From assembly GCA_015059805.1 (NCBI GenBank), contig SUZO01000016.1, positions 1 through 52,855 on the forward strand: a stretch of DNA of 52,855 nt, written 5' to 3'. Source of the DNA: Rikenellaceae bacterium. GTDB taxonomy: Bacteria > Bacteroidota > Bacteroidia > Bacteroidales > Rikenellaceae. The notes beneath the pieces were generated by a model. That model did not search any database. It worked only from the letters and a program-made list of their open reading frames with translations, and was not told the origin of the DNA. This document shows positions 1 through 10,437 of the stretch, piece after piece. The translations under genes were made by a program, and so were the position numbers. Within the stretch, counting starts at the first letter, position 1; each line of letters starts with the position of its first letter.

Positions 1-133
1 GGATATAACCCTGCTCGTAGAGAATTTTAGTGATGGCCTCTTTAATTTTTGAGCCAGGAGCTTCAACCACCTTGTGGTTGGCTTTCACTGCGTTTCTAAT
101 TCTCGTGAGAAAATCCGCGATTGGATCTGTCAT
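1..133 (-). CDS. rpsH: 30S ribosomal protein S8, N-terminal part
   Basis: The reverse strand reads [20 protein letters not shown] and continues to KILYEQGYI, the N-terminus of bacterial S8. Forty-four codons lie in the window and the rest is beyond the left edge. S8 binds 16S rRNA in the small-subunit body and in enterobacteria also represses the spc operon. It follows rpsN as in most spc operons, but across an unusually long 455-bp spacer with its own promoter-like box, so it may be the first gene of a separate transcript here. Confidence 0.95.
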   Translation of the reverse strand, partial: MTDPIADFLTRIRNAVKANHKVVEAPGSKIKEAITKILYEQGYI

Positions 134-314
134 AATTGTAAGAATTAAAAGTTAAAAATTAAAAATTAGTTAATAAAATTTGTTTTGCACCAAGTTTTAC
201 CTCGGCTCTTATCGCACCAAAAGCGCAAGCCCTCCCTCTGCCAAATGTGCCCTACAGGCACTTCTGAGCAGGATTTGGGTGCGTTTCAATGCAATTTTTG
301 CATTTCAAATCGCG
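134..314 (-). promoter_or_regulatory. Untranslated leader of rpsH
   Basis: This is the stretch between the promoter-like box at 315-322 and the rpsH start. On the minus strand it contains a small hairpin (GTGCC at 257-261 paired with GGCAC at 247-251, loop tgtag) and an AT-rich run of repeated TTAATTTTTAA-like words just before the start codon, typical of Bacteroidota leaders that lack a Shine-Dalgarno sequence. No reading frame here looks real. A regulatory role, such as S8 autoregulation, is only inferred from position. Confidence 0.4.
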
Positions 315-322
315 CAAAGATA
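315..322 (-). promoter_or_regulatory. Bacteroidales -7 box, internal promoter before rpsH
   Basis: On the minus strand this reads TATCTTTG, a perfect match to the Bacteroidota -7 consensus TAnnTTTG, followed by GC. About 20 nt upstream the -33 position reads TTAG rather than TTTG, so that half is weak. Transcription would start near 308 and run into rpsH. Its place inside a ribosomal protein cluster explains the long rpsN-rpsH spacer. Confidence 0.55.
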
Positions 323-540
323 GTGATTTTTTGTAAATTCTCCTAATTTTTTGAAATTTAATTGATTGAATACAACTCGGCACTATCTTTTCACGGTTGT
401 TTGTAAGGGGTATTTTCGAGTGTTGGCTCTCTCCTTATCATCAGCACCACTGCGTCCGCGACACCTCACATATCAGCATCACTGTATACGCACCGAAGCC
501 TTTCAGTCCATTGCCCTTTATTGCTCCCCCCCTCTTAAAG

Positions 541-581
541 CCGATGCGGGGAGGGGCATAAAAGAGCCTCTCCCCCATCGG
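541..581 (-). terminator. Strong stem-loop just after rpsN (terminator or attenuator)
   Basis: CCGATG at 541-546 pairs with CATCGG at 576-581, and GGGGAGGGGC at 548-557 pairs with GCCTCTCCCC at 566-575 with one G-U pair. This gives about 16 base pairs with a one-base bulge and an 8-nt loop. It begins 8 bp past the rpsN stop. On the minus strand it is followed only by CTTTAAG, not a long T-run, so it may be a partial terminator, a processing site or a 3' end stabiliser. Confidence 0.55.
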
Positions 582-588
582 GATTATA

Positions 589-885
589 CTACCAGCTTGC
601 CTTCTTTACGCCGGGGATCAGACCGGATGAAGCCATCTCACGGAACTGGATACGGCTGATACCGAACTGACGCATATAGCCCTTCGGACGACCGGTAAGC
701 TTGCAACGGTTGTGCTGGCGGATTGGATTAGAGTTGCGTGGCAACTTTGAAAGTGCGATCCATGCCTCCTCGTGGTCAATCTCACCTGCCTTAAGCTGAG
801 CAGCAATCTCCTCACGCTTGTGTGCATAGCGAGCTGCAAGTTTCTCGCGCTTTACCTCGCGAGCCTTCATTGATTCCTTTGCCAT
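589..885 (-). CDS. rpsN: 30S ribosomal protein S14
   Basis: The 98-residue product has the signature [20 protein letters not shown] and ends in [11 protein letters not shown]. It is the zinc-independent (C-minus) type, because the paired CxxC zinc ligands are absent. It is somewhat longer than the usual 89-residue form through an insertion near residues 28-45 ([20 protein letters not shown]). It lies 3 bp after rplE. A strong stem-loop follows immediately, so transcription may be attenuated here before rpsH. Confidence 0.97.
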   Translation of the reverse strand: MAKESMKAREVKREKLAARYAHKREEIAAQLKAGEIDHEEAWIALSKLPRNSNPIRQHNRCKLTGRPKGYMRQFGISRIQFREMASSGLIPGVKKASW

Positions 886-888
886 AGA

Positions 889-1449
889 CTATTGGTTCTT
901 TTTAGCGTTTTTGAAAGGCAGACCGAACTCACGGAGAAGAGCATAAGCCTCCTCGTCAGTCTTTGCCGTTGTTACGAATGTAATCTCCATACCGAAGATT
1001 TTGGTAATCTTGTCGATGTCAATCTCAGGGAAGATAATCTGCTCGGTGATACCGAGGGTGTAGTTACCCTGACCGTCAAAACGATCGTTGATACCCTTGA
1101 AGTCGCGGATACGAGGGAGAGCAACTGCGATAAGACGCTCCAAGAACTCGTACATACGATTCTGGCGAAGGGTTACTCTAACGCCGATAGGCATGCCCTT
1201 ACGGAGCTTAAAGTTAGAGATATCCTTACGAGAACGTGTTTGAACTGCCTTCTGACCTGCGATCACGGTAAGCTCCTCCTGCGCGATGTCGATAAGCTTC
1301 TTATCGGCAACTGCCTGACCCATACCCTGGTTGATCACGATCTTCTCGAGCTTAGGACACTGCATAACGCTGCTGTATCCAAACTCCTTCATAAGTGCAG
1401 GGATAATCTGCTCCTTATACTGTGTCTTGAGTGATGGAATGTATGCCAT
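889..1449 (-). CDS. rplE: 50S ribosomal protein L5
   Basis: The 186-residue product matches L5 along its length, with [20 protein letters not shown] and [16 protein letters not shown]5 binds 5S rRNA and forms part of the central protuberance. Its ATG shares one base with the stop codon of rplX, so the two are translationally coupled. Length is normal for Bacteroidota. Confidence 0.97.
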   Translation of the reverse strand: MAYIPSLKTQYKEQIIPALMKEFGYSSVMQCPKLEKIVINQGMGQAVADKKLIDIAQEELTVIAGQKAVQTRSRKDISNFKLRKGMPIGVRVTLRQNRMYEFLERLIAVALPRIRDFKGINDRFDGQGNYTLGITEQIIFPEIDIDKITKIFGMEITFVTTAKTDEEAYALLREFGLPFKNAKKNQ

Positions 1450-1772
1450 TATTTAATCTCCTCTCCCGATTTTTTAGCAAAACGAACTAATTTACCTTCT
1501 GCATTTGCACGACGACCTACGCGAGATGGCTTACCACTCTGTGGATCGAGCACCTGCAGGTTAGAGATGTGAATCGGAGCCTCCTGCTCAACGATTCCAC
1601 CCTGAGGGTTCTGTGCGTTAGGCTTTGTAGCCTTCTTGACGAGGTTTACACCCTCGACAATTGCGCGCTGCTTTGATACCTCAACCTTCAGGACTTTGCC
1701 CTGCTGACCTTTGTTATCACCAGCGATTACGCAAACGGTATCCCCTTTCTTAATATGCAATTTAACTGACAT
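1449..1772 (-). CDS. rplX: 50S ribosomal protein L24
   Basis: The 107-residue product opens with a KOW motif ([20 protein letters not shown], residues 8-27) and carries [10 protein letters not shown], both diagnostic of L24. L24 nucleates early 50S assembly by binding the 5' end of 23S rRNA. It lies between rplN and rplE in the standard order and overlaps rplE by one base. Confidence 0.97.
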   Translation of the reverse strand: MSVKLHIKKGDTVCVIAGDNKGQQGKVLKVEVSKQRAIVEGVNLVKKATKPNAQNPQGGIVEQEAPIHISNLQVLDPQSGKPSRVGRRANAEGKLVRFAKKSGEEIK

Positions 1773-1792
1773 ATTTCTACCTGTTTTTAATA

Positions 1793-2158
1793 TTACAATA
1801 CTTCAGGGGCAAGGGAGATAATCTTCATATACTGATCACGAAGCTCACGAGCTACAGGACCAAAGATACGAGTACCACGCATTTCACCCTGGTTGTTGAG
1901 GAGTACTACGGCGTTGTCATCGAAACGAATGTACGAACCGTTGGCACGACGAATCTCCTTCTTTGTTCTTACTACGACTGCCTTTGAAACTGCACCCTTC
2001 TTAACATCGCCTGATGGGGATGCGCTCTTAACAGCCACTACGATCTTATCGCCGATAGATGCATAGCGACGCTTTGTGCCGCCAAGCACGCGGATACAAA
2101 GAACCTCCTTTGCGCCGCTGTTATCAGCTACTACGAGTCTGCTTTCTTGCTGTATCAT
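1793..2158 (-). CDS. rplN: 50S ribosomal protein L14
   Basis: The 121-residue product begins [20 protein letters not shown] and contains [20 protein letters not shown], the L14 signature. L14 sits at the 30S interface near L19 and is the docking site of the silencing factor RsfS. It lies 2 bp after rpsQ and 20 bp before rplX. Length is standard. Confidence 0.97.
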   Translation of the reverse strand: MIQQESRLVVADNSGAKEVLCIRVLGGTKRRYASIGDKIVVAVKSASPSGDVKKGAVSKAVVVRTKKEIRRANGSYIRFDDNAVVLLNNQGEMRGTRIFGPVARELRDQYMKIISLAPEVL

Positions 2159-2160
2159 AA

Positions 2161-2415
2161 CTACTTCGCTCTTTCAATGATTTGTACTAATCTCCAACGC
2201 TTCGTCTTACTCAACGGGCGGGTCTCCATAATGCGTACTGTATCACCCTCGCGTACGGTCTCGTCAAGACACTCAGCTACAAACTTGGTAGTCTTGTTTA
2301 CGAACTTACCGTAGATTGGATGCTTAACCTTACGAGCGACAGCCACTACGATGGTCTTCTCCATCTTGGTGCTGACAACTACGCCGATACGCTCTTTTCT
2401 AAGATTTCTTTCCAT
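2161..2415 (-). CDS. rpsQ: 30S ribosomal protein S17
   Basis: The 84-residue OB-fold protein reads [20 protein letters not shown] and ends with the S17 signature [21 protein letters not shown]17 is a primary 16S rRNA binder in the lower body of the small subunit. It is placed between rpmC and rplN as in other bacteria, 9 bp after rpmC. Confidence 0.97.
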   Translation of the reverse strand: MERNLRKERIGVVVSTKMEKTIVVAVARKVKHPIYGKFVNKTTKFVAECLDETVREGDTVRIMETRPLSKTKRWRLVQIIERAK

Positions 2416-2424
2416 AATCGTCTC

Positions 2425-2607
2425 TTACTTTTGGTGCAGAATTGTCAGCATACGAGCTATATCTCTGCGAGTTTTCTTAATGTTAGAAGGATTTTCAACC
2501 GGAGATACGGCATGTTGTACCTTCATAGCAGTGAGGTTTGCCTTCTCGGCTGCGATACGCTCCTGCAAGTCCTGTGCGGACATCTCTTTAATTTCAGCTG
2601 CTTTCAT
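2425..2607 (-). CDS. rpmC: 50S ribosomal protein L29
   Basis: This 60-residue, all-helical small protein (MKAAEIKEMSAQDLQERIAA, then NPSNIKKTRRDIARMLTILH) matches L29, which lines the peptide exit tunnel rim and helps dock SRP and trigger factor. The KKTRRDIARMLT segment is the conserved second helix. It sits 15 bp after rplP. Confidence 0.96.
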   Translation of the reverse strand: MKAAEIKEMSAQDLQERIAAEKANLTAMKVQHAVSPVENPSNIKKTRRDIARMLTILHQK

Positions 2608-2622
2608 AATAAATCCTCCTTT

Positions 2623-3054
2623 TTACAATGCAGTTGCCTCGTCGTAGTCACGGCGAACAATAAACTTGGTAGTAATAGGCAGCTTCTGCGCGCCAAGACG
2701 CAGTGCCTCCTGAGCTACTGCCATTGGTACACCCTCTGCCTCGAAGAGAATACGACCTGGGGTTACAGGTGCTACGAATCCCTCTGGATTACCCTTACCT
2801 TTACCCATACGCACCTCGGCTGGCTTCTTTGTAATTGGCTTATCAGGGAAGATACGAATCCATATCTGACCCTCACGCTTCATATAACGGGTGATAGCCT
2901 GACGGGCTGCCTCAATCTGGCGACCGGTAATCCATGAAGACTCCAGCGCCTTGATGCCAAACGAACCGTATGCAAGTTGGTTACCTCTCTGAGCAACACC
3001 CTTCATACGACCCTTTTGCATTCTTCTAAATTTGGTCTTTTTTGGCTGTAACAT
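2623..3054 (-). CDS. rplP: 50S ribosomal protein L16
   Basis: The 143-residue product has the L16 core: [38 protein letters not shown] and [21 protein letters not shown]16 organises the A-site region of the peptidyl transferase centre and is a late assembly factor. Start [11 protein letters not shown] is typical. It lies between rpsC and rpmC. Confidence 0.97.
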   Translation of the reverse strand: MLQPKKTKFRRMQKGRMKGVAQRGNQLAYGSFGIKALESSWITGRQIEAARQAITRYMKREGQIWIRIFPDKPITKKPAEVRMGKGKGNPEGFVAPVTPGRILFEAEGVPMAVAQEALRLGAQKLPITTKFIVRRDYDEATAL

Positions 3055-3079
3055 AATTGTTATTTGCTTTTAAAAGGTA

Positions 3080-3814
3080 CTACTTGTTGTTATTTCTTCT
3101 TTTCTTTGGTCCGTTACCACGACGACCACCCTGCTGCTGGTTGCCACCCTGCTGAGATGCTGCACCTGCAATCTCAAAAAGATCGCGCTTGCCATATACA
3201 GTACCGTGGCAAATCCATGTCTTGATACCCAGAACACCTACCTTGGTGATTGCCTCTGCCAAGTGGTAGTCTACGTCTGCACGGAATGTGTGAAGTGGAA
3301 TACGACCATCCTTTATTGTCTCAGAGCGTGCCATCTCGGCGCCACCTACACGACCAGAGATCTGAATCTTGATACCCTCAGCGCCGTTACGCATTGCGTT
3401 ACCGATTGCGGTCTTTACTGCGCGGCGGTGTGATACACGACCCTCAAGCTGACGTGCGATTGACTGACCTACGATTGTAGCGTCAATATCTGGGCGCTTA
3501 ACCTCAAAGATGTTGATCTGAATCTCCTTACGGAACAGCTTCTTGAGCTCCTCCTTAAGCTTATCAACCTCTGCGCCACCCTTACCAATGATAAAGCCTG
3601 GGCGAGCAGTTGAGATAGTTACTGTTACGAGCTTGAGTGTACGCTCAATGATAATCTTCGAAATACTTGCCTTAGCCAAACGGACATTCAAGTACTTACG
3701 AATCTTTGCGTCTTCAACCAATTTCTCTGAGAAATCTTTTCCACCAAACCAGTTGGAATCCCAACCGCGAATGATGCCGAGACGGTTTGCTATTGGATTA
3801 ACTTTCTGTCCCAT
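3080..3814 (-). CDS. rpsC: 30S ribosomal protein S3
   Basis: The 244-residue product starts [20 protein letters not shown] and has a KH domain with the GxxG loop at residues 75-80 (IIGKGG). The C-terminal domain contains [14 protein letters not shown]3 forms the mRNA entry site with S4 and S5. The last 30 residues are a low-complexity Gln/Gly/Asn/Arg tail, a lineage-specific extension. It lies 3 bp after rplV. Confidence 0.97.
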   Translation of the reverse strand: MGQKVNPIANRLGIIRGWDSNWFGGKDFSEKLVEDAKIRKYLNVRLAKASISKIIIERTLKLVTVTISTARPGFIIGKGGAEVDKLKEELKKLFRKEIQINIFEVKRPDIDATIVGQSIARQLEGRVSHRRAVKTAIGNAMRNGAEGIKIQISGRVGGAEMARSETIKDGRIPLHTFRADVDYHLAEAITKVGVLGIKTWICHGTVYGKRDLFEIAGAASQQGGNQQQGGRRGNGPKKRRNNNK

Positions 3815-3817
3815 TGT

Positions 3818-4228
3818 CTACTTATTTTCTTCGGTTACCATTTTATCTACTACAATCGTAACATGGTTAGAGCGCTTGCGAATGCGGTGTGCGCGACCCT
3901 GTGGAGCTGCCTGAATGCGCTTGAGCATACGACCACCGTCTACGGTAATCTGGCTTACGCAGAGGGTTACATCCTCAAGACGAACACCCTCGTTCTTTGC
4001 CTCCCAGTTTGCGATTGCCGACTTAAGCAGCTTCTCCAATCTGATAGATGCCTCCTTCTTTGAATAGCGAAGGATTCCCAGTGCCTTGTTAATCTCAACG
4101 CCACGGATGATGTCTGCTACAAGACGCATCTTACGTGGTGAGGTTGGGCAGTCACGCATAATGGCGATAGCCTTCTGCTTCTTCTCAGCCTTTAATTTCT
4201 CGGCTCTTATTGCTTTTCTTGATCCCAT
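3818..4228 (-). CDS. rplV: 50S ribosomal protein L22
   Basis: The 136-residue product has [17 protein letters not shown] near the start and [20 protein letters not shown], the long beta-hairpin that reaches the nascent peptide tunnel and is where macrolide-resistance mutations arise in other species. N- and C-terminal extensions (an initial [19 protein letters not shown]) make it a little longer than the usual 110 residues. Confidence 0.97.
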   Translation of the reverse strand: MGSRKAIRAEKLKAEKKQKAIAIMRDCPTSPRKMRLVADIIRGVEINKALGILRYSKKEASIRLEKLLKSAIANWEAKNEGVRLEDVTLCVSQITVDGGRMLKRIQAAPQGRAHRIRKRSNHVTIVVDKMVTEENK

Positions 4229-4235
4229 TGTCTAC

Positions 4236-4505
4236 CTATTTTTTCTTGTTACCTGCGTGACCACGGAAGTTACGTGTAGGAGCAAACTCGCCGAGCTTGT
4301 GACCTACCATGTTCTCAGTTACATAAACTGGAATAAACTTATTTCCGTTGTGTACAGCGATTGTCTGACCTACGAAGTCAGGCGAAATCATACTTGCTCG
4401 TGACCAAGTCTTAATTACAGACTTCTTATTGCCTTCTGCCTGAGCGATAACTTTTGCCTCAAGCTTTGGGTCAATGAATGGTCCTTTTTTTAATGAACGG
4501 CTCAT
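4236..4505 (-). CDS. rpsS: 30S ribosomal protein S19
   Basis: The 89-residue product ([19 protein letters not shown], then [19 protein letters not shown]) is a full-length S19. S19 sits in the 30S head with S13 and contacts the large subunit through intersubunit bridges. It lies between rplB and rplV with short spacers of 17 and 7 bp. Confidence 0.97.
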   Translation of the reverse strand: MSRSLKKGPFIDPKLEAKVIAQAEGNKKSVIKTWSRASMISPDFVGQTIAVHNGNKFIPVYVTENMVGHKLGEFAPTRNFRGHAGNKKK

Positions 4506-4522
4506 TATGTACTCTTATTTAA

Positions 4523-5347
4523 TTATTTTTTGCGCTTTGAAATAATAAACTTAGCCGAAGTCTTCTTTGGATTACGGGTCTTCTTACCCTTAGCCAACAG
4601 ACCCTTGCGTGAGCGTGGGTGACCTCCTGAAGCACGACCTTCACCACCACCCATTGGGTGATCTACTGGGTTCATTACGACACCACGGTTGTGAGGACGG
4701 CGACCGAGCCAACGCTTACGACCAGCCTTACCTGACGACTCAAGGTTGTGATCAACATTTGATACAACGCCTACAGTCGCGCGGCATGTTACGAGTACCA
4801 TACGAGTCTCACCAGAAGGCAACTTAATGATGGCAAACTTGCCCTCACGTGCCAACAGCTGAGCGTATGAACCGGCAGAACGCGCCATCTGCGCACCCTG
4901 ACCTGGGTAGAGTTCAATGTTGTGGATCAATGTACCGAGTGGAATCTCTGCAAGTGGAAGAGTATTTCCTACCTCTGGTGCTACGCCAGAACCGCTAATT
5001 ACGGTCTGACCTACCTGAAGTCCGTTTGGAGCAAGGATATAGCTCTTCTGACCATCTGCATAGACTACAAGTGCAATACGAGCTGTACGATTTGGATCGT
5101 ACTCGATTGTCTTTACAGTTGCAGCAACGCCATCCTTTACACGCTTGAAATCAACCAAACGATACATCTGCTTGTGACCACCGCCGATATAGCGTACGGT
5201 CATCTTACCGGAATTATTACGACCACCAGTGCTCTTCTTTGCCTCAAGCAAAGACTTCTCTGGCTTGGAAGTTGTTACCTCATCGAAGGTACCGATAATC
5301 TTATGTCTTGTACCGGGAGTAACCGGCTTAAACTTTCTTACTGCCAT
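4523..5347 (-). CDS. rplB: 50S ribosomal protein L2
   Basis: The 274-residue product carries [18 protein letters not shown], the OB/SH3-like core and the conserved C-terminal loop [20 protein letters not shown]. That loop includes the histidine close to the peptidyl transferase centre. L2 is needed for subunit association. Length and gene position are standard. Confidence 0.98.
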   Translation of the reverse strand: MAVRKFKPVTPGTRHKIIGTFDEVTTSKPEKSLLEAKKSTGGRNNSGKMTVRYIGGGHKQMYRLVDFKRVKDGVAATVKTIEYDPNRTARIALVVYADGQKSYILAPNGLQVGQTVISGSGVAPEVGNTLPLAEIPLGTLIHNIELYPGQGAQMARSAGSYAQLLAREGKFAIIKLPSGETRMVLVTCRATVGVVSNVDHNLESSGKAGRKRWLGRRPHNRGVVMNPVDHPMGGGEGRASGGHPRSRKGLLAKGKKTRNPKKTSAKFIISKRKK

Positions 5348-5352
5348 CTCTG

Positions 5353-5643
5353 TTAGATATTACTGTAAAAATCAATCTGATCTCCATCCTTCAAGGTAAC
5401 AATTGCCTTCTTGAAGTTGTTTGCACGACCCTCGAGCAAGCCTGCCTTAGTGTAGCGGCTCTTCTGCTTTCCCATGTAACGGATAGTATTTACATCTGTT
5501 ACCACTACGTTGTACATCTGCTCAACGGCGTTGCGAATCTGCAACTTGTTAGCCCTTACATCAACGATAAAACCGTAGCGATTCAACTTTTCGCCCTGAA
5601 TCGTCATCTTCTCGGTTAAAATAGGCTTAATAATTACTTCCAT
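5353..5643 (-). CDS. rplW: 50S ribosomal protein L23
   Basis: This 96-residue protein begins [20 protein letters not shown] and contains [20 protein letters not shown], the L23 fold. L23 lies at the tunnel exit and binds trigger factor and SRP. It is followed by rplB after 5 bp and preceded by rplD after 14 bp. Confidence 0.96.
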   Translation of the reverse strand: MEVIIKPILTEKMTIQGEKLNRYGFIVDVRANKLQIRNAVEQMYNVVVTDVNTIRYMGKQKSRYTKAGLLEGRANNFKKAIVTLKDGDQIDFYSNI

Positions 5644-5657
5644 TTTCTTTCCGAATT

Positions 5658-6284
5658 TTAAGCTAACATTACATTTAATACATTTTCTGCACCCTCAACC
5701 ATAACTACTGCCGATGCATTCATAACCTCGTATGTGTTAAGGTTTGCTGCAAGGATAGTCTTTACATAAGGGAGATTGCGGCAAGAGAGTTGGAGGTTAA
5801 CATTGGTCTCCGGCAAGACAACCAATACCTTCTTGTCTGCTACCTTGAGAGCTGAAGCAAGTGCTACTACACTCTTTGTCTTTGGAGCATCGAGGGCGAT
5901 GTTCTCAACAACGGTGATTGCGCCAGCCTGTGCCTTGTAAGTAAGGGCACTACGACGAGCGAGTCGCTTAAGCTTCTTGTTGAGCTTGAAGCTGTAGTCG
6001 CGTGGTACTGGACCAAAAATACGACCACCACCTGGGAAGAGTGGGCTCTTAATGCTACCGCAACGTGCGCCGCCAGTACCCTTCTGTCTCTTCAACTTAC
6101 GGGTAGAACCTGCAACCTCATTGCGCTGCTTTGACTTGTGAGTACCCTGACGCTGATCTGCGAGATACTGCTTTACATCAAGGTAGATAGCGTGGTCATT
6201 AGCCTCCACGCCGAATACTGCGTCAGAAAGAACAACGGTGCGACCTGTCTGCTGACCCTGTGCGTTCAATACTGCTAATTCCAT
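5658..6284 (-). CDS. rplD: 50S ribosomal protein L4
   Basis: The product contains [40 protein letters not shown] and [20 protein letters not shown], the L4 tunnel loop. I chose the ATG at 6284 ([10 protein letters not shown], 208 residues). The frame extends four codons further upstream (MRSS), but that would overlap the end of rplC, while 6284 lies one base after the rplC stop. In enterobacteria L4 represses the S10 operon. The nested hairpin at 6983-7014 upstream of rplC would be the place to look for that here. Confidence 0.96.
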   Translation of the reverse strand: MELAVLNAQGQQTGRTVVLSDAVFGVEANDHAIYLDVKQYLADQRQGTHKSKQRNEVAGSTRKLKRQKGTGGARCGSIKSPLFPGGGRIFGPVPRDYSFKLNKKLKRLARRSALTYKAQAGAITVVENIALDAPKTKSVVALASALKVADKKVLVVLPETNVNLQLSCRNLPYVKTILAANLNTYEVMNASAVVMVEGAENVLNVMLA

Positions 6285-6285
6285 A

Positions 6286-6900
6286 CTACTTCTCAATTGT
6301 TAAATAAGAACCTTTTGCACCTGGAATTGAACCCTTTACAAGAATAAGGTTGTTCTCAGGTATTACCTTTAATACTTTCAAGTTAAGAACCTTAACCTGA
6401 ACACCACCCATCTGACCAGGCAAACGCTTACCCTTGAAGACGCGTGATGGATAAGATGATGCACCAAGTGAACCTGGCTTACGCTGACGGTTGTGCTGAC
6501 CGTGAGTCTGACCACCCACGCCGGCAAAGCCGTGACGCTTAACAACACCCTGGAAGCCTCGTCCCTTGCTGATGCCTGTTACGTCTACCCAATCCTCCTC
6601 AGAGAAGAGATCTACTGTAAGTACATCACCAAGGTTCACCTCTGGCATACCCTGAAATTCAGCCATCTTGCGTTTTGGGGTTGTGCCGGCTTTCTTGAAG
6701 TGACCTAACAAACTGTTGCTGGTGTGCTTTTCACTCTTGTCGTCATAGGCAATCTGAACTGCCTCGTAAGAGTCCTTCTCGACAGTCTTGATTTGCGTAA
6801 CTACACACGGACCAGCCTCAATTACAGTGCATGGAATATTTTTTCCCTCGGCACTGTACACGGAAGTCATTCCGATTTTCTTTCCAATTAGTCCTGACAT
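6286..6900 (-). CDS. rplC: 50S ribosomal protein L3
   Basis: The 204-residue product begins [20 protein letters not shown] and contains [20 protein letters not shown] and [20 protein letters not shown], the L3 extension that reaches the A-site of the peptidyl transferase centre. It is one of the two assembly initiators of the 50S subunit. It is separated from rpsJ by 151 bp, the larger of the two gaps in the rpsJ-rpsN run. Confidence 0.97.
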   Translation of the reverse strand: MSGLIGKKIGMTSVYSAEGKNIPCTVIEAGPCVVTQIKTVEKDSYEAVQIAYDDKSEKHTSNSLLGHFKKAGTTPKRKMAEFQGMPEVNLGDVLTVDLFSEEDWVDVTGISKGRGFQGVVKRHGFAGVGGQTHGQHNRQRKPGSLGASSYPSRVFKGKRLPGQMGGVQVKVLNLKVLKVIPENNLILVKGSIPGAKGSYLTIEK

Positions 6901-6982
6901 TTTTCTGTCTAATTACGGTTTGTTAATAAATAAGTGAATTTGTATTTTATACCTATATAAAATTATACGCGGTAAATCCCTT

Positions 6983-7014
6983 AGTGCAGCTGGTAGGTCT
7001 CTACCCGCCGCACT
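6983..7014 (-). promoter_or_regulatory. Nested stem-loop between rpsJ and rplC
   Basis: AGTGC at 6983-6987 pairs with GCACT at 7010-7014, and inside it GGTAG at 6992-6996 pairs with CTACC at 7001-7005 around a four-base loop. Two symmetric four-base internal loops separate the stems. It lies in the 151-bp rpsJ-rplC spacer and is not followed by a T-run, so a terminator is unlikely. An RNA control or processing site for the downstream ribosomal genes is possible but unproven. Confidence 0.45.
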
Positions 7015-7051
7015 TGAGATATTGTTATTTAATTGCTTGTCTTTCTGACGT

Positions 7052-7357
7052 TTAGCACTTGATATCTACCTCAACACCTGAAGGAAGCTCAAGCTTCATC
7101 AGCGCGTCAATAGTCTTTGGTGTAGATGAGTAGATGTCAATGATACGCTTGAAAGTGCAGAGCTGGAACTGCTCACGTGCCTTCTTGTTTACGAAGGTTG
7201 AACGGTTTACAGTGAAGATCTGCTTGCGAGTTGGGAGTGGCACTGGACCGCTAACAACTGCATCTGTGCTGCGTACTGCCTTAACAATCTTCTCAGCTGA
7301 CTTATCTACCAAGTTGTGGTCAAAAGACTTCAGCTTAATTCTAATTTTCTGGCTCAT
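7052..7357 (-). CDS. rpsJ: 30S ribosomal protein S10
   Basis: The 101-residue product ([20 protein letters not shown], then [20 protein letters not shown]) is S10, also the NusE partner of NusB and NusG in antitermination. It starts 11 bp after fusA, so the str and S10 clusters are joined here without tuf between them, as is common in Bacteroidota. Confidence 0.97.
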   Translation of the reverse strand: MSQKIRIKLKSFDHNLVDKSAEKIVKAVRSTDAVVSGPVPLPTRKQIFTVNRSTFVNKKAREQFQLCTFKRIIDIYSSTPKTIDALMKLELPSGVEVDIKC

Positions 7358-7368
7358 ATTCTTTACTT

Positions 7369-9480
7369 TTACTCTAAATCCTTCTTTTTACCCGATTTCT
7401 CGATAATCTCCTTTGCAAGGTTTGCAGGAACCTCCTCAAAGTGAGAGAACTCCATTGATGATGTTGCACGACCTGAAGAGATGGTACGGAGAACTGTTAC
7501 ATAACCGAACATCTCTGACAGTGGCACCTTAGCCTTAACTACGCGAGCAGTACCCTTAGACTCCATGCCCTGGATCTGACCACGACGCTTGTTAAGGTCA
7601 CCGATAATGTCACCCATGCTCTCCTCTGGAGTTACAACCTCAACTGACATAATAGGCTCCATGATTACAGAACCAGCCTTTGGAGCTGCCTGACGGAAAC
7701 CGTTACGAGCACAGATCTCGAATGAGAGCTGGTCTGAGTCTACTGGGTGGAATGAACCATCCTTGAGGGTAACCTTCATAGAGTCGATAGTGTAACCTGC
7801 GAGTGCACCGTTAGCCATAGCGGACTCAAAGCCCTTCTGAACTGCTGGGATGAACTCCTTAGGTACGTTACCACCCTTAACCTCATCAACGAATGTAAGA
7901 CCTGGCTTATCGTCATCTGCAGGACCAATCTCGAAGATGATATCTGCAAACTTACCACGACCACCGGTCTGCTTCTTAAATACCTCACGGTGCTGAACTG
8001 TTGCAGTAAGAGCCTCCTTGTAGTTCACCTGTGGAGCACCCTGGTTAATCTCTACACCGAACTCACGACGAAGACGGTCTACGATAATATCAAGGTGGAG
8101 CTCACCCATACCGCTGATGATTGTCTGACCGCTCTCCTCATCTGTACGAACAGTGAAGGTTGGGTCCTCCTCAGCCAGCTTAGCAAGTGCGATACCGAGC
8201 TTGTCAAGGTCCTTCTGAGTCTTAGGCTCAACAGCAAGACCGATAACAGGCTCTGGGAATGTCATCTGCTCAAGGATGATAGGTGCGTTCTCAGCGCAAA
8301 GGGTATCACCAGTGTGAATCTCCTTGAAACCTACTGCAGCGCAGATATCACCAGCAGTTACACTCTCCATAGGGTTCTGCTTGTTTGCGTGCATCTGGTA
8401 GATACGGCTGATACGCTCACGCTTACCGCTACGTGCGTTGTAAACATAAGAACCAGCATCGAGCTTACCTGAGTAAACGCGCACGAATGCCAGACGACCT
8501 ACGAATGGGTCGGTTGCGATCTTAAAGGCAAGACCACAGAATGGATCGTTCTCATCTGCATTACGAACCTCAGTCTCCTCTGTCTTAGGGTTGATACCCT
8601 CAACAGCTGGAACGTCGAGTGGAGATGGAAGGAATGCCATGATGTAGTCAAGGAGCTTCTGAACGCCCTTGTTGTGGAATGACGAACCGCAGAGCATTGG
8701 TACCAGCGTCATGTTCATTGTAGCGGTACGGATAGCTGCGATAAGCTCGTCTGGAGTGATTGAGTTAGGGTCCTCAAAGAACTTCTCCATAAGAGCATCG
8801 TCAGTAGCAGCAACCTCCTCAATGAGCTTGTTACGCCACTCCTCAGCCTCAGCCTTCATGTGGTCAGGAATCTCACGAAGCTCAAAGTTATCACGAACAG
8901 TCTTGTCGTCGTAATAGTAGATCGCGTTATTATAAATAAGGTCAATAAGACCCTCAAACTTGTCCTCAACACCGATTGGAAGAACTACTGGAAGAGCAGT
9001 TGTACCAAAGTGCTCCTTAATCTGAGAGCAAACGGCGAAGAAGTCAGCACCTGTACGGTCCATCTTGTTTACATAACCGATACGAGGTACATTGTACTTA
9101 TCAGCCTGACGCCAAACGGTCTCAGACTGAGGCTCAACACCACCTACAGCACAGAAAGTAGCCACTGCGCCGTCAAGTACACGGAGTGAACGCTCTACCT
9201 CAACGGTAAAGTCAACGTGTCCTGGGGTGTCGATAAGGTTGATCTGATACTGGTGATCCTTGTAGTGCCAGAATGCAGTAGTTGCAGCAGAAGTGATGGT
9301 AATACCACGCTCCTGCTCCTGAACCATCCAGTCCATAGTAGCGGCACCCTCGTGGGTCTCGCCGATCTTGTGGGTTTTACCCGTATAGAAGAGAATACGC
9401 TCGGATGTAGTAGTCTTACCAGCATCAATGTGAGCCATGATACCGATATTTCTTGTGTATTTAAGATCTCTTGCAGCCAT
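7369..9480 (-). CDS. fusA: Translation elongation factor G
   Basis: The 703-residue GTPase has the P-loop [19 protein letters not shown] (residues 16-34), G2/G3 elements ([21 protein letters not shown]) and NKMD for guanine recognition. Domains II-V follow, ending in a lysine-rich tail (SGKKKDLE). EF-G catalyses translocation on the ribosome. Placement after rpsG is the classical str order. Length is that of the canonical translocation factor rather than the shorter recycling or tetracycline-resistance relatives. Confidence 0.97.
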   Translation of the reverse strand: MAARDLKYTRNIGIMAHIDAGKTTTSERILFYTGKTHKIGETHEGAATMDWMVQEQERGITITSAATTAFWHYKDHQYQINLIDTPGHVDFTVEVERSLRVLDGAVATFCAVGGVEPQSETVWRQADKYNVPRIGYVNKMDRTGADFFAVCSQIKEHFGTTALPVVLPIGVEDKFEGLIDLIYNNAIYYYDDKTVRDNFELREIPDHMKAEAEEWRNKLIEEVAATDDALMEKFFEDPNSITPDELIAAIRTATMNMTLVPMLCGSSFHNKGVQKLLDYIMAFLPSPLDVPAVEGINPKTEETEVRNADENDPFCGLAFKIATDPFVGRLAFVRVYSGKLDAGSYVYNARSGKRERISRIYQMHANKQNPMESVTAGDICAAVGFKEIHTGDTLCAENAPIILEQMTFPEPVIGLAVEPKTQKDLDKLGIALAKLAEEDPTFTVRTDEESGQTIISGMGELHLDIIVDRLRREFGVEINQGAPQVNYKEALTATVQHREVFKKQTGGRGKFADIIFEIGPADDDKPGLTFVDEVKGGNVPKEFIPAVQKGFESAMANGALAGYTIDSMKVTLKDGSFHPVDSDQLSFEICARNGFRQAAPKAGSVIMEPIMSVEVVTPEESMGDIIGDLNKRRGQIQGMESKGTARVVKAKVPLSEMFGYVTVLRTISSGRATSSMEFSHFEEVPANLAKEIIEKSGKKKDLE

Positions 9481-9499
9481 TGTCTGTCTCTCCTATAAA

Positions 9500-9976
9500 T
9501 TAAAATCTAAAGTGTGCAAATGCCTTGTTTGCCTCCGCCATGCGGTGCATCTCCTCCTTACGCTTGAAGGCAGCACCCATAGAGTTGTAAGCATCTACTA
9601 TCTCAGCAGCAAGCTTCTCTGCCATAGTCTTACCGGAACGCTTACGTGCAAAGAGTACAAGGTTTTTCATCGAAATAGAAATCTTGCGCTCCGGACGAAC
9701 CTCCATTGGTACCTGGAATGTCGCACCACCGATACGCTTAGATTTTACCTCAACCTGCGGAGTGACATTCTCAAGGGCTTGTTTCCAAACCTCAAGTGGA
9801 GATTTATCAGCATCCTTCATCTTCTTGCCCACCAACTCCAAAGCATCGTAGAAAATGGTGTAGGCAATACTCTTCTTGCCATCCAACATCAAGTTGTTCA
9901 CGAAGCGGGTTACAGCCACGTCGTTGAACTTTGGATCAGGAAGTAGAGTGTGCTTCTTTGGCTTAGCTTTTCTCAT
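9500..9976 (-). CDS. rpsG: 30S ribosomal protein S7
   Basis: The 158-residue product contains [40 protein letters not shown] and ends [15 protein letters not shown], matching S7. S7 nucleates assembly of the 30S head and contacts E-site tRNA. It lies between rpsL and fusA with 43- and 19-bp spacers. Confidence 0.97.
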   Translation of the reverse strand: MRKAKPKKHTLLPDPKFNDVAVTRFVNNLMLDGKKSIAYTIFYDALELVGKKMKDADKSPLEVWKQALENVTPQVEVKSKRIGGATFQVPMEVRPERKISISMKNLVLFARKRSGKTMAEKLAAEIVDAYNSMGAAFKRKEEMHRMAEANKAFAHFRF

Positions 9977-10019
9977 TTTGTTTTCTCTTTCTTAGAATAA
10001 ATTTTTAATCTCTTAAGGC

Positions 10020-10406
10020 TTATTTCTTAGCACCTGCCTTAGGGCGCTTTGCACCGTACTTAGAACGACGCTGACGACGACCGTCTACACCTGCTGAATC
10101 GAGTGCACCTCGAACAAGGTGATAACGAACACCTGGAAGGTCCTTAACACGACCTCCACGAACAAGCACAATTGAGTGCTCCTGCAAGTTGTGACCCTCT
10201 CCTGGGATGTAGGCGTTGACCTCCTTGCCATTGGTCAATCTTACACGTGCTACCTTACGCATAGCCGAGTTTGGCTTCTTAGGTGTGGTGGTGTACACAC
10301 GAGTACAAACGCCACGACGCTGAGGGCACGCTGCCAGAGCTGGAGACTTAGACTTGTCCTCCATCTTTGCTCTGCCGTTTCTTACTAGCTGTTGAATTGT
10401 AGGCAT
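10020..10406 (-). CDS. rpsL: 30S ribosomal protein S12
   Basis: The 128-residue product begins [20 protein letters not shown] and carries [20 protein letters not shown], which includes the lysine whose mutation gives streptomycin resistance in other bacteria, and [21 protein letters not shown]12 is the decoding-centre protein. It is the first gene of the cluster. An 80-nt leader with a GC hairpin and a -7 box at 10487-10494 lies upstream. Confidence 0.97.
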   Translation of the reverse strand: MPTIQQLVRNGRAKMEDKSKSPALAACPQRRGVCTRVYTTTPKKPNSAMRKVARVRLTNGKEVNAYIPGEGHNLQEHSIVLVRGGRVKDLPGVRYHLVRGALDSAGVDGRRQRRSKYGAKRPKAGAKK

Positions 10407-10437
10407 CTAAAAAAACCTTTAATTTTGTTAAACTTGC

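Noticed and set aside
366..659. Plus-strand open frame of 97 codons in the rpsN-rpsH spacer
   Set aside because: It runs into rpsN on the opposite strand, has low-complexity composition unlike the neighbours, crosses the strong stem-loop and resembles no known protein.
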